Source: a virus
Reading direction: 5' to 3' (one strand)
DNA length: 64,000 bases
Virus record (IMG/VR): IMGVR_UViG_3300008516_000190
Location: 1-64,000 of that record
Shown: one piece after another, positions 1-8,603 of the stretch
Layout of the letters: each line of letters starts with the position of its first letter
How positions within the stretch are numbered: the first letter of the stretch is position 1
The notes under the pieces: generated by a model
What the model was told of the DNA's origin: nothing
The model's database searches: none
Seen by the model: the letters and a program-made list of their open reading frames with translations, nothing else
Translations under genes and position numbers: made by a program

Positions 1-1
1 G

Positions 2-379
2 GGTAAAATACCGAAGACCCACATTATAAAAGCTCCGACCGGTTTCACGCCTCATATAGTACAAAGGCTGTCGAGATATATCAGCAAACAAAAAACAAAA
101 GCTCACTTTGTTCTGTTTGCTGGCGAAGATCGCGCCGACGAGTATAGGAAACATATTGAGGATTATTATGAAGACGGCGCCAAAGTAGAAGTCCAAACAA
201 TATCTCGTGAAGACGAAAGCGTGAGCGCCACAAGGGTACGAAAGGCTTTGCTAGACAGTAACGAAGAGAATTTCAAAAGATTAATGCCCACGACTTTGTG
301 GAATGAATACGACAATCTAAAAAAGTTGATTGCAGCTAGCAGTAATCAGCTTAGTGATGATAAGATAATAAAAACCTAG
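2..379 (+). CDS. Cytidylyltransferase-like nucleotidyltransferase, C-terminal part (5' truncated by window)
   Basis: Open in frame from base 2 to a TAG at 377-379, 125 residues, with no start inside the window. It carries a KAPTGFTPHIV stretch and the C-terminal S-A-T-x-V-R-K-A-L motif, the usual ISxTxxR signature of the HIGH-type cytidylyltransferase superfamily (NMN adenylyltransferase, FAD synthetase, phosphopantetheine adenylyltransferase). These enzymes transfer a nucleotide from ATP or CTP. The N-terminal HxGH motif would lie upstream, so activity and substrate cannot be judged. It ends 16 bases before the next gene. Fold assignment is fairly good; the specific enzyme is unknown. Confidence 0.65.
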   Translation, partial: GKIPKTHIIKAPTGFTPHIVQRLSRYISKQKTKAHFVLFAGEDRADEYRKHIEDYYEDGAKVEVQTISREDESVSATRVRKALLDSNEENFKRLMPTTLWNEYDNLKKLIAASSNQLSDDKIIKT

Positions 380-395
380 GTAAGGAGAAATGCGC

Positions 396-836
396 ATGCA
401 ACTCGATAAGTTTATGGACATGCTCGAGGAAAAGTCAGAGAAAGGCGCAGAGCAAGCTCTGACAGAGGCCATGATGCATGGTGAGAACGTGCCTGATGCC
501 ATCAAGAAAAAGTATGGTTTTAAGTGGGCATACGTTCCCGAGAAATACAACATCGTGATCGGTCTCAAGCAGGACAGTAATGACTTCGAAAACGATAAGT
601 GGGAAATTATCGCAATGGAGCCAAAGTCCAAAGAAGCTGTTGCAGCAAAGAAAGGAATGGGAGCCGAATTTGGTGAAAGCGTGAGTGAAGCAATCGATGC
701 TACCACATTCGTTGAGGTATCAAAAAGCGGTGATATGAACTTTCTGAAGTTACTTGAGACAATCAAGGATCTGCTTGAGAACAAAACGATCGGTGTTCTC
801 AACACGACAGCCGCAAAGCTTAAGACTAAAAAGTAA
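396..836 (+). CDS. Conserved-looking phage protein of unknown function
   Basis: 146 residues, no recognised domain, Lys/Glu-rich with helical ends. I chose the second ATG (396) because the AAGGAG at 382-387 is 8 bases from it but only 2 bases from the ATG at 390. It lies 8 bases before the VWA gene and is probably co-transcribed with the VWA/MoxR/metallopeptidase set. A long antisense frame over the same DNA (317-844, minus) lacks any translation signal and is taken as a shadow. Confidence 0.75.
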   Translation: MQLDKFMDMLEEKSEKGAEQALTEAMMHGENVPDAIKKKYGFKWAYVPEKYNIVIGLKQDSNDFENDKWEIIAMEPKSKEAVAAKKGMGAEFGESVSEAIDATTFVEVSKSGDMNFLKLLETIKDLLENKTIGVLNTTAAKLKTKK

Positions 837-844
837 GGTAGCAA

Positions 845-1951
845 ATGCCAACCTATACTTTCGATGAACTAACACCTATAGTGCCCGGTCAGCCGCAAGG
901 CGCGCCGGGCGAAGGTGGTGCCGTACAGGCCCCCGAAGATGTTGAGGTATGGCCTTTTGGCCCTCCTCCGGCCGGACAGCCACAACCCGGAGAAGGCGAG
1001 GATAAAAAGGGTGTCGAGGAGCTGCCGGCAGAAGGTAAACCAGGAAAAGGTAAGCCCGGAGAGGCCAAACCTAAAGAGGGCGAAAAGAAACGTGGCACTC
1101 TAACCGATACCGAAAAAATAATCGACAAGAGCGACGGCACAGCCAGAGGTGTTATAAAACGGGTTTATGATGAAGCTAAACGCAAAACTCATCGTATGGG
1201 AGGTAAGGCAGGTAAAGAGGCCGGAAACAGTTTACAAGTTTTTGGACCTTTGATTGATGCCAAAATCGATTGGCCAAGATTGCTCAAACAAAAAGTCAGA
1301 TTTTTTGCCGATAAGGTCGGTAAGAAATTAAAACAGCATCCAAGCTATCTTATGTATCCATGGAAGGCACAAGCACAGGTCGGTATTATAGCGAAGGCGC
1401 CTCTAAGAAAACCAAAAAAGAATTATATCTACATGATATTCGCATTTGATACTTCTGGTTCTATCACTGCTGACGACATGCAAAACGTAGTCAACGAACT
1501 CAACTCTGTAGCCAAGACGTTTGAGGCGGCAGCAGGTGGTGTTTCTGGTAAAGTGTTTGCTATGGAGTGGGATACTACGGTACACCAATTCATGGAATTT
1601 AAACCGAGCAAAAAGATAGAAGTCAAGGGTGGTGGAGGCACTGACCCTGGCTCTATATTTAGATATATCGACGAAACTTTAATCAAAGAAGAGAAAGACG
1701 GCAAATTTTTGCTACAGTTGGGTCCATCGGACACGCAGGTAGTTAGGTCTTTGCTGGGCACTAAATACTCAACAGCACCATTTCTGGTGATCTTCACCGA
1801 TGGCGGCTTTAGTCCGATGACGAAACAGACTTTAGGAAAAGTCTATGGCACGAGTGAAGATAATATTTTTTACGTAATAACTCAAGACCCTAACACCAGA
1901 TACCCGAAGAAAGACGGTAATCATATAATGTACGACCAGCCGAAGTTTTAG
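845..1951 (+). CDS. VWA-domain protein, partner of MoxR AAA+ ATPase
   Basis: 368 residues. Residues 1-90 are a low-complexity Pro/Gly/Glu/Lys segment, probably disordered. A von Willebrand A-type domain follows, with a complete MIDAS start DTSGS at about 202-206, a GGGGTDP segment and a later FTDGGFSP strand. VWA proteins of this kind (the VWA-like DUF2201 class, compare ViaA/RavA and MoxR systems) act as metal-dependent adaptors that present targets to an AAA+ ATPase. The next two genes encode exactly such an ATPase and a metallopeptidase-domain protein. In the second copy at 21385-22689 the VWA and peptidase domains are fused, so this locus is a split version. Target unknown. Confidence 0.82.
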   Translation: MPTYTFDELTPIVPGQPQGAPGEGGAVQAPEDVEVWPFGPPPAGQPQPGEGEDKKGVEELPAEGKPGKGKPGEAKPKEGEKKRGTLTDTEKIIDKSDGTARGVIKRVYDEAKRKTHRMGGKAGKEAGNSLQVFGPLIDAKIDWPRLLKQKVRFFADKVGKKLKQHPSYLMYPWKAQAQVGIIAKAPLRKPKKNYIYMIFAFDTSGSITADDMQNVVNELNSVAKTFEAAAGGVSGKVFAMEWDTTVHQFMEFKPSKKIEVKGGGGTDPGSIFRYIDETLIKEEKDGKFLLQLGPSDTQVVRSLLGTKYSTAPFLVIFTDGGFSPMTKQTLGKVYGTSEDNIFYVITQDPNTRYPKKDGNHIMYDQPKF

Positions 1952-1961
1952 GAGGAATACA

Positions 1962-4274
1962 ATGGCTCTCGGATTTGATCATCTACTTGATAAAATGAAT
2001 GATGAACTAAACGAAGTTGACATTCCGGCCACAGCTCAAAAGATGGGCGCAGGGGTTAAAAAGGCTCTTGCGGCTGTTCCTGTTGCCTTGAGAAAAATAT
2101 ATGAAAAAATGTCAAAAGCAGTCAAGGCTATTGAGCCAGCCTGGTTCAGATTTCATGCTGCGATATGTAAGTTAGTAAATAACAAATATGCCCTCTATAA
2201 CAATCGCGGCGAAAAGGTCACACCAGACCTCGATTACATGAAGCGCGTCACCTATAGCGGCAAAAAGAAAGTGCCGATGTATCAACACGAGAGCAGCAAG
2301 AATGGCAAAATAAAAGGCCATTTGCAGCCAGATGGTAGTGTTGCTGTAGCCAAGATGCACCCAAGAGGCGGGGTCCCTATATTCTATTTAGGGCCTACAC
2401 TGTGGGCACCCGCCAAGGTAGGTGTCGCCGAAGACGCCATAAGCGATGCAGACAGAATTCTTTTAGAAAAGATTTGTTTGGAAGTTATGGCACCCAAAGA
2501 GGCAGAGAAGGAATACATGGGCGTCAGAAAACAAGCCGAGGCTGAGTTCAACATTCAAAGCATGGCCGCAGAGCTTAGTAAAAGAAAAGACGTTCCGGTT
2601 GCTGAAAGTATAATTACAGTCGGCGACCTGGAAGAAACACTCGAAGATATGGCAGACATAGTCGAAGCAGGCGCAGCTGGCGAAAAGCGAAAGCTGTCAA
2701 TGCTTCTTTATGGTCCTCCTGGTGTTGGCAAATCCGAAGTCATTACAGAATTTTTTGAGAAGAGAGGCTGGGAAGTAACATTGCTCCAAATACAGCACGT
2801 GCCTATTGAAACTCTCGCTGGTTTTCCTGTTATAGACATGGAAGGAAAAATGACAGGGCGCAAGGGTGTTACAATGCAGGTGTCGGATGTAATGCCAGAG
2901 CAAGGCAGCACGAAGAAGCACTTATTGTTCTTGGATGAGTTCAACGCTGGTTCTCAAGAACAAATGAAAGCAGCCATGAACCTGGCGCTTACAGGTAAAA
3001 TAGGAACATATGTTTTACCAAAAAATACAATCGCTATCGCAGCCGGCAACGCGGGCGAAGTAGACAACGCGACCGCAGTCAACGAGCTCGACGCTCCTAC
3101 TCTTAGACGTTTTATGTACAAGATGAGAATGGAGTACAGCTTACCAGATTGGCTAAAGTTCTCCAAGAAAGACACCATCATCGATTACAAAAACAAGAAA
3201 ATCAACACAGGGCCTGTTCTTTCTATCATAACATCTAACCTACTAAAATGGACAGAAGAAAGCAAGGATCCTCAAGCGGCCTTTCAGAAAGTCATGAAGG
3301 GTTTCGGCGGCGAAGCCGAATCAGGCTGGTTAGATCCAGCAACATGGACTTCTGTAGATAGGATGACCAAACTAAAGGGCTTGAAAGAGTACAGCGCTCT
3401 TGAAGACGCTCAGAAAAAGAATTATCAGGAATTAGGCAAGAAATCATTCAAGGACATGAAAGATGTAGAGGCCGTCGGAGCAAGAGCGTATATTGTAGCC
3501 AGTCAAGCCGACTTGTTTAAATCCGTTGCTCCTAGACTTCTAGGCAAAGATTCTGAAGAACTAGTATCCGAAATGGTACTCAACTATGAAGAACTCAAAA
3601 AGCAAGCGGTTTCATCCAGAGATGTCCTATTAAATTACAAGGGTGTTCGCGAGAAAATCAAAGGCAAGTCCATCGACCATGAAATTATGATGAATGAAAT
3701 GGCACAGGAAATCGCCAACTTCGGTTCCAAAACGGCCATGAAGAAATATATGAAGGAAAAGGGTATTAAATATTACGAATCAGCAAAAAGCGATCCTTTG
3801 ACTCAAGCCCTCATGAACGTTGGTCAATTCGTTAAGGACCTAGACATAGGCGCTGAAATTATTACAGCCCACTTTGAGTCATTGGCTCCTGCTCTTGAAA
3901 TGAAGAATCAGCTGGCCATAGATTATAAAGCAGGCCTGTTGCAGCTCGGCATTGATCGCATCAAGGCTGGATGGGATGGCTTCATGCAGTCTATCGATAA
4001 GCAGTTTGAGCAAATAGCAACTGGAGATGATAAAAAGAAGTACATGCAAATGATGAAGTCTGGAGAAACTTATGAGCCTATCGAAAAGGCAGCCGTAAGA
4101 ATTAAAGATCCAGAGCTCAAACAGCGGTTCATTAATACCGAGACAAAGAACTTTATCCTTCACGAGAGAAAGAAAAAGAAAACCAAAAAGGAAGAGGCTA
4201 TTTCTCCTCTAACTCCCGATATAACAATCACAGAAGATATGCTCAAACTCGCAGGAGTAAAGCGTGAGTCTTAA
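1962..4274 (+). CDS. MoxR-like AAA+ ATPase, long form
   Basis: 770 residues, preceded by a strong GGAGG Shine-Dalgarno. Walker A GPPGVGKS lies at residues 251-258 and Walker B LLFLDEFN near 320-327, followed by an AGNAG sensor-1-like stretch and TLRRF typical of MoxR/RavA-type ATPases. About 240 residues precede the AAA+ core and about 300 Lys/Glu-rich helical residues follow it, much longer than usual MoxR (about 330). It presumably remodels proteins together with the VWA protein just upstream and the metallopeptidase-domain protein that overlaps its end by 11 bases. Fold and partner assignment are good; the phage process served is unknown. Confidence 0.85.
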   Translation: MALGFDHLLDKMNDELNEVDIPATAQKMGAGVKKALAAVPVALRKIYEKMSKAVKAIEPAWFRFHAAICKLVNNKYALYNNRGEKVTPDLDYMKRVTYSGKKKVPMYQHESSKNGKIKGHLQPDGSVAVAKMHPRGGVPIFYLGPTLWAPAKVGVAEDAISDADRILLEKICLEVMAPKEAEKEYMGVRKQAEAEFNIQSMAAELSKRKDVPVAESIITVGDLEETLEDMADIVEAGAAGEKRKLSMLLYGPPGVGKSEVITEFFEKRGWEVTLLQIQHVPIETLAGFPVIDMEGKMTGRKGVTMQVSDVMPEQGSTKKHLLFLDEFNAGSQEQMKAAMNLALTGKIGTYVLPKNTIAIAAGNAGEVDNATAVNELDAPTLRRFMYKMRMEYSLPDWLKFSKKDTIIDYKNKKINTGPVLSIITSNLLKWTEESKDPQAAFQKVMKGFGGEAESGWLDPATWTSVDRMTKLKGLKEYSALEDAQKKNYQELGKKSFKDMKDVEAVGARAYIVASQADLFKSVAPRLLGKDSEELVSEMVLNYEELKKQAVSSRDVLLNYKGVREKIKGKSIDHEIMMNEMAQEIANFGSKTAMKKYMKEKGIKYYESAKSDPLTQALMNVGQFVKDLDIGAEIITAHFESLAPALEMKNQLAIDYKAGLLQLGIDRIKAGWDGFMQSIDKQFEQIATGDDKKKYMQMMKSGETYEPIEKAAVRIKDPELKQRFINTETKNFILHERKKKKTKKEEAISPLTPDITITEDMLKLAGVKRES

Positions 4275-5010
4275 GAGTTTACTTGAACGAATGAATGAGC
4301 GGGTACAAGATCCATTTGTCGAGATCGGCAACCTGCTGTTAGAACAAGAAGAAACAAGACCTCCAGAAAAATTGCGCGCGATGATACAGCATCTCATTCC
4401 GAGGGATGCTTTATTCGCCACTTTTCTTTTAAAGTGTAGATTTATCAAAAACCACCCTGACGTACAAACCGCGGGCGTTAATATACAGGACGGCAAAATA
4501 AACTTTTACTACAACGAAGCTTTTATCGATACGTTCCCACCCGAACAACTAATGTTTATCATCGCTCATGAGTTTTATCATATTGCAAGACTTCATTTAG
4601 ATAGAGCGGCTAGACGAAAACTCTCAAACGATTTGTATAACGTCGCCGGCGATATGATCATAAATGAAAACATTCTTGGCGAACTCAAGAGTGTTGCTGG
4701 TCTTCTTCTTAAAATGCCTACAGGCAAGTATGCCGGTCTGAGAATAGATAAAGGATATGCCAAGAAAGTAAAAGATCCAAAGCTATGGACCACTGAGGGT
4801 TTGTATAAGCATTTGGAAAAAGAACAAAAGAAGAGGCAACAAGGTCAACCTAAACCCCCAAGCAAGAAAGATCTAATGGTCCCGGGCCGCGTCGTTCGCA
4901 TCGGCGATGACGAGAAATACGGCGCTATTGAAAAAGTAAACAAAGACGGAACATACGAAATTAAGCCTATCTCCAAGACTGAAGCTAAAAAGCGCGTCAA
5001 GCCCGCATAA
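4264..5010 (+). CDS. Putative metallopeptidase-domain protein (DUF2201 N-terminal type)
   Basis: 248 residues from a GTG start; AGGAG at 4252-4256 lies 7 bases upstream, inside the end of the MoxR gene, indicating translational coupling. An HEFYH zinc-metallopeptidase motif (HExxH) sits at residues 102-106, followed by a GDMIINE segment that is also found, as ADMIIND, in the fused protein at 21385-22689. This is the N-terminal half of the DUF2201 metallopeptidase-VWA architecture, here separate from the VWA half encoded at 845-1951. The C-terminal 60 residues are a charged tail and a small beta segment (MVPGRVVRIGDD). Peptidase activity is inferred from the motif only. Confidence 0.78.
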   Translation: MSLKSLLERMNERVQDPFVEIGNLLLEQEETRPPEKLRAMIQHLIPRDALFATFLLKCRFIKNHPDVQTAGVNIQDGKINFYYNEAFIDTFPPEQLMFIIAHEFYHIARLHLDRAARRKLSNDLYNVAGDMIINENILGELKSVAGLLLKMPTGKYAGLRIDKGYAKKVKDPKLWTTEGLYKHLEKEQKKRQQGQPKPPSKKDLMVPGRVVRIGDDEKYGAIEKVNKDGTYEIKPISKTEAKKRVKPA

Positions 5011-5025
5011 ATATATTCTTCCCAC

Positions 5026-5038
5026 AAAGATAAATAGC
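5026..5038 (+). promoter_or_regulatory. AAAGATAAATAGC box, candidate late promoter
   Basis: The box lies in the 42-base gap between the metallopeptidase gene and the ligase-like gene, with its AAGATAA core at 5027-5033, 20 bases before ATG 5053. The same core recurs in other short gaps (15717, 18820, 37336, 39418, 43904, 45460, and 40890 on the minus strand). It resembles the single-box late promoters of T4-like phages (TATAAATA). Function is inferred from recurrence and position. Confidence 0.5.
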
Positions 5039-5052
5039 AGAGGTGTCTCAAC

Positions 5053-6375
5053 ATGAATAACGCTCAACTGTTTGAAGGCGGAGCGGCAGGTCACATGGCC
5101 CACCCATATGAAGTTCTGTCCCCTTCAAGATTTATCGGATTTATAAACGATCTGCTAAAAGGTCGCACCGAAGCTTACGAAAAAGTAGATGGCGCCAACC
5201 TTATGGTTGGTTTTGACAATTACAATAACGTAGTGTATGTTAGAAGCAAGAAAGCCAAACCCTCTGCCAACATAGATGAAAAATTCCCAATTACCCATCC
5301 GGGCTCCGATGCTTTTAGGGCCGGTTTCAAAGCAATCAAAAAAGGTTTCAGGAAGCTCTCCGAAGAAGATAAAAAGAAATACGGCCTAGATAGAAATTTC
5401 ATAAATTGTGAAATCATATTTGGCTTTGTGCCGAACATAGTACCATACAGCGAGACAAAAAACTATGTTGTCTTTCATGGTTATGTAGATCCAGAGAAAG
5501 ATTTTGAGCCGGTAGATGCCGAATACAATCTAAACGACCTTGCAGATGTGATCGGTCAGATGAGTGTAATATCCGATGTAGTCAGTTATATAGGCACCCC
5601 GGCAGATGTAGATAGGGTAGTTGGTAAAAGAACAAGTGCTTGGGAGTTCAAAGGTCCCATCAAAATAGACAAAGAGGACATAGGAAAAACACTTGAACCT
5701 GTTTTGAAAGCCTGGAAAAATATTGGTGAAATAAAACAACTGCGCGCAGAAAAGGATCCAGAAAAACAGTTTGAGTTAATGCGCACAATAGCAGACAAAG
5801 TCGGTTCTATTATCCTCACCAAAATGGTTTCCAAGCTGGCTGGGCCAGAAGTAGAGGTCCCACCGGAACATCCAAGAATAGAAGGGTTGGTTGTTAAATA
5901 CCGCAAGGGTCTTGATAGAGAAACCCTGTTAAAAATTACCGGGGACTTTAGGGAACTCAATCAAGCACTTTGGGGACCGTTGAGAGACGAGTTGGATCCT
6001 ATCATGAAAAGTTTCAACATGTTCATGCTCAATGATGTTTTCGGCATTTCTAAAATAAGCAAGTTTGGCCCAAAAACCATGAATAAATATAAAAGCACCG
6101 ATGATCTATTTAGAGCGCGCAGTACTAAGAAACTTGGCATACCATATAATAAACAAAAAATCAACGACAGGATAGATGACACCATCAGAAAACTCGAGGG
6201 TATGTGGAATAGATACGAAGGCACCAAGAGTATGAAAGCTGAGGATATCAAAAAAGCGTTATTGATAAACGGTTATAAGCTCAGAAAGGTCAAGCATAAT
6301 ATAAACAAGGCCGACCTGTTAGGTAAAGCTTTCAAGGCCTATATGCTCAACATGTGGGGTTGGGGTAAAGTATGA
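5053..6375 (+). CDS. RNA-ligase-like nucleotidyltransferase
   Basis: 440 residues. It has the covalent nucleotidyltransferase motif I K44-V-D-G47, a motif III-like INCEIIFGFVPN stretch and a motif IV-like EGLVVKY. The start reads GGAAGHMAHPYE, a feature I associate with a family of T4-like and marine phage proteins annotated as nucleotidyltransferase or ligase. Such enzymes form a lysyl-AMP intermediate and seal RNA or DNA nicks. The C-terminal 150 residues are charged and helical. The active-site lysine is present, so it could be catalytic; whether it acts on RNA or DNA is not visible. It is followed by an ATGA overlap with the next gene. Confidence 0.72.
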   Translation: MNNAQLFEGGAAGHMAHPYEVLSPSRFIGFINDLLKGRTEAYEKVDGANLMVGFDNYNNVVYVRSKKAKPSANIDEKFPITHPGSDAFRAGFKAIKKGFRKLSEEDKKKYGLDRNFINCEIIFGFVPNIVPYSETKNYVVFHGYVDPEKDFEPVDAEYNLNDLADVIGQMSVISDVVSYIGTPADVDRVVGKRTSAWEFKGPIKIDKEDIGKTLEPVLKAWKNIGEIKQLRAEKDPEKQFELMRTIADKVGSIILTKMVSKLAGPEVEVPPEHPRIEGLVVKYRKGLDRETLLKITGDFRELNQALWGPLRDELDPIMKSFNMFMLNDVFGISKISKFGPKTMNKYKSTDDLFRARSTKKLGIPYNKQKINDRIDDTIRKLEGMWNRYEGTKSMKAEDIKKALLINGYKLRKVKHNINKADLLGKAFKAYMLNMWGWGKV

Positions 6376-6635
6376 AAAAGGGAGATGTAGTATACTTTCT
6401 TTTCACAGGATGGGGCGTAAACGAAAAACCCAGCTGGGCCATATGGAAGGTGAATATTAATTCCATTGTGGGTACTGTATCCAGCGTAAAGATGATAGAA
6501 AAAGTAGGTGCCTATTTTTTCAGATTTAGAAAAAACGCGTCTCATTACGCGAGGCCAAAAGATCTGTTCAAAACCGCAGCCGAGGCGAAAATTAATTTAG
6601 TAAGGCGACTTATAGAAGAACGAATAGCAGAATGA
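6372..6635 (+). CDS. Small unknown protein, paralog of 8038-8307
   Basis: 87 residues starting MKKGDVVYF and ending with an EAKINLVRRLIEERI helix. The protein at 8038-8307 has the same plan: MKKGxxVYxL start, an SW pair near residue 21, a Y-A-x-P-x-D-L-F motif and an EAKINxxxRLIExR end. The pair flanks the LKR-like gene and one very small gene. It overlaps the preceding gene by ATGA and the next by ATGA. The N-terminal strand-rich part suggests a small beta-barrel fold; function unknown. Confidence 0.75.
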   Translation: MKKGDVVYFLFTGWGVNEKPSWAIWKVNINSIVGTVSSVKMIEKVGAYFFRFRKNASHYARPKDLFKTAAEAKINLVRRLIEERIAE

Positions 6636-6811
6636 CCAAGACAGAGTTTGGAAAAGAGATAGCTGAGCTTGCTAAAGATTTATTACCGTGGATGAGAATG
6701 GTAGAACGCTTAGTGTGGGTAGAAGACGAAGAAGTTAGACCCATTATAAAAAAGCTTGAAGAGCTAGCAGGAGAAGAGGTAGAAGAGAAAGAAATATTTA
6801 ATATAACATAG
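6632..6811 (+). CDS. Very small acidic protein, unknown function
   Basis: 59 residues, MTKTEFGKEIAEL start, Glu-rich helical C-terminus. The start overlaps the preceding stop as ATGA, the usual coupling in this genome, and the stop is 9 bases before the next start. No homolog recognised. Support is the tight fit between neighbours and phage-like junctions rather than any domain. Confidence 0.6.
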   Translation: MTKTEFGKEIAELAKDLLPWMRMVERLVWVEDEEVRPIIKKLEELAGEEVEEKEIFNIT

Positions 6812-6820
6812 GATTTAAAA

Positions 6821-8014
6821 GTGAACAAGATTGGTATTAGACGAGAGAATCATCCCGGCGAGACCCGATCCCCTCTTATGCCTGCTAACGTAGAATCATT
6901 ATTGCTCGATTTTGGTATTGATGTAGAAGTACAGAAGTCAAAAGAAAGAGCGTTTAAGGATAAGGAGTATGCGCAAGTAGGAGCAAGATTGGTGAAGCAC
7001 TTAAGTCAAGATTGTGTAGTCTTTGGTATAAAAGATGTTGCTCTAAAGTTTATTCAGAAGCATTCAACTTACTTTTTCTTTTCACATACGCACTTGGCGC
7101 AAGAATGTAATCGGGCAATGTTACAAAAGTTAATGCGGTCAGGGTGTAATCTCTTTGACTATGAATTGATGACCACTGCTGCAGGCGAAAAACTTTCGAC
7201 ATTTGGCAGATTCGCTGGCATAGTGGGTATGGTAGAGGTGTTAAGACTTTTAGGTAAGCAGTTTTTAAAGGAAGATCTTTGTACACCTTTTGTGAATCTC
7301 TTTACCGCGCGGCTATATCAAAACGTTAAGCTTTTAAAACATAATCTTCAACGGCAGGTGTGTGGATCATTTCCAAGGAGTTTAACATCCTTTATAATTG
7401 GGATTGTGGGGAATGGTCGTATGGCAAAGGGCGCCTTAGAAGTGCTGAATTGTTTATCTTGTCGTTATATAAAACCTGAGGAGTTATTTGCCATCTCTGC
7501 GAAGAAACGGTTTCGAGCACAGCAGGATATCTATGTAACTCAGTTTACGAGAGAACACACAAAGGATCGAGGACTTGGCAGATTTTTACCTTACCTCACA
7601 GTTTTGATTAATGCAACATCCTGGAAACCGTGGGAACCACCAATTCTAGAAAAGTTAATGTTTCAGAATAGATTGAATTCTAGGCTTAGGATTATTGGAG
7701 ATTTTACGTGTGATATAAATGGTGGAAATAAGTTAGTAAATAGAACAACCACATTTAAAGATCCTATTTATTGGTGGAAACCAAAGAGAGCAAATGGCAA
7801 AAAGATTATGATTATGGCGATTGATAATCTACCGAGTGGGTTGGCTCGAGAGTCAAGCGAATCGTTCAGTAAGAATTTATCAGATTTCATTCCTTTGATT
7901 TATAAAACAGATTTTTATAACGACTCTCAGGTGAGTCATTTGCCGGTCTATATAAAGAATGGAATGATCCTATTCAAAGGATGCTTAACCGCCAAATTTG
8001 AATATTTACGATAA
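6821..8014 (+). CDS. Lysine-ketoglutarate reductase / saccharopine dehydrogenase-like (AlaDH/PNT superfamily)
   Basis: 397 residues from GTG, with AGGA at 6810-6813 as Shine-Dalgarno. Family signatures run the full length: IGIRREN near the N-terminus (family IxxRRE...PLxPxH), FFSHTHLAQE, a DYE...TFGRFAGIVGM block, a Rossmann-like GIVGNGRMAKGALE, CDINGG and IDNLPSGLARESSESF. These match in order the LKR domain of alpha-aminoadipic semialdehyde synthase. LKR condenses lysine and 2-oxoglutarate to saccharopine using NADPH. It is a metabolic gene not expected in a phage. Neighbours are phage-type small genes, and paralogs at 6372 and 8038 bracket it. Whether it makes saccharopine or has another imine-reducing role cannot be told. 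Confidence 0.78.
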   Translation: MNKIGIRRENHPGETRSPLMPANVESLLLDFGIDVEVQKSKERAFKDKEYAQVGARLVKHLSQDCVVFGIKDVALKFIQKHSTYFFFSHTHLAQECNRAMLQKLMRSGCNLFDYELMTTAAGEKLSTFGRFAGIVGMVEVLRLLGKQFLKEDLCTPFVNLFTARLYQNVKLLKHNLQRQVCGSFPRSLTSFIIGIVGNGRMAKGALEVLNCLSCRYIKPEELFAISAKKRFRAQQDIYVTQFTREHTKDRGLGRFLPYLTVLINATSWKPWEPPILEKLMFQNRLNSRLRIIGDFTCDINGGNKLVNRTTTFKDPIYWWKPKRANGKKIMIMAIDNLPSGLARESSESFSKNLSDFIPLIYKTDFYNDSQVSHLPVYIKNGMILFKGCLTAKFEYLR

Positions 8015-8037
8015 TTTATGGAGGTTTCAAAAAGCTC

Positions 8038-8307
8038 ATGAAAAAGGGCGAAAAAGTATATTTACTATACCACAGTTTGCCACTAAATAACAAGCTGAGT
8101 TGGCACGTAGCTGAGGCTGAAGTTGATTTTATTTCTAAATCAAAACCGTTGATCTCAGTAAATATCATCAAAGGGCTGAGCGATGGACATCTAGATATTG
8201 AAAAGAAAATATATGCACACCCGGATGATTTGTTCGAAACATTATATGAAGCAAAAATCAACATGATTAAACGCTTGATAGAAAGTCGACATGAAGATAA
8301 GACATGA
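8038..8307 (+). CDS. Small unknown protein, paralog of 6372-6635
   Basis: 89 residues with the same layout as the protein at 6372-6635: MKKGEKVYLLY start, SW near residue 22, YAHPDDLF and an EAKINMIKRLIESR helix. GGAGG at 8020-8024 is unusually far (13 bases) from the ATG. It overlaps the next gene by ATGA. Function unknown. Confidence 0.72.
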   Translation: MKKGEKVYLLYHSLPLNNKLSWHVAEAEVDFISKSKPLISVNIIKGLSDGHLDIEKKIYAHPDDLFETLYEAKINMIKRLIESRHEDKT

Positions 8308-8603
8308 CAATAGACAAATTTGTAGATTTGATATTACAACACAAAGAAGAACTAAAAGAGAAATTCGGAGGGTTTTGGTTTATTGATGATATCGAGACCG
8401 CTGAAGATAATGCTATCAGCAATCTAACATATGGAACGGGCGCAACCGATCCGCGTGACTTGGAGCCTAACGCGTTAGGTGAAGAAATCTATGAAATATT
8501 AAAATGGGATTGGGAACAGTGGATGAGGAAGAATCAAGCGAAGGAAACTTTTATAATAGCCCAATTCCACGAAGGCGCCTGGCCGCCGATGAAAAAATTA
8601 TGA
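8304..8603 (+). CDS. Small unknown phage protein
   Basis: 99 residues, acidic, with Trp-rich segments (GGFWFID, WDWEQWM). ATGA overlaps on both sides place it firmly in the run of coupled small genes from 8038 to 9294. No recognised domain. Confidence 0.65.
   Translation: MTIDKFVDLILQHKEELKEKFGGFWFIDDIETAEDNAISNLTYGTGATDPRDLEPNALGEEIYEILKWDWEQWMRKNQAKETFIIAQFHEGAWPPMKKL

Noticed and set aside
317-844. 175-residue minus-strand open frame
   Set aside because: Lies opposite the gene at 396-836, no ribosome site, low-complexity Ser/Phe-rich product typical of an antisense shadow.
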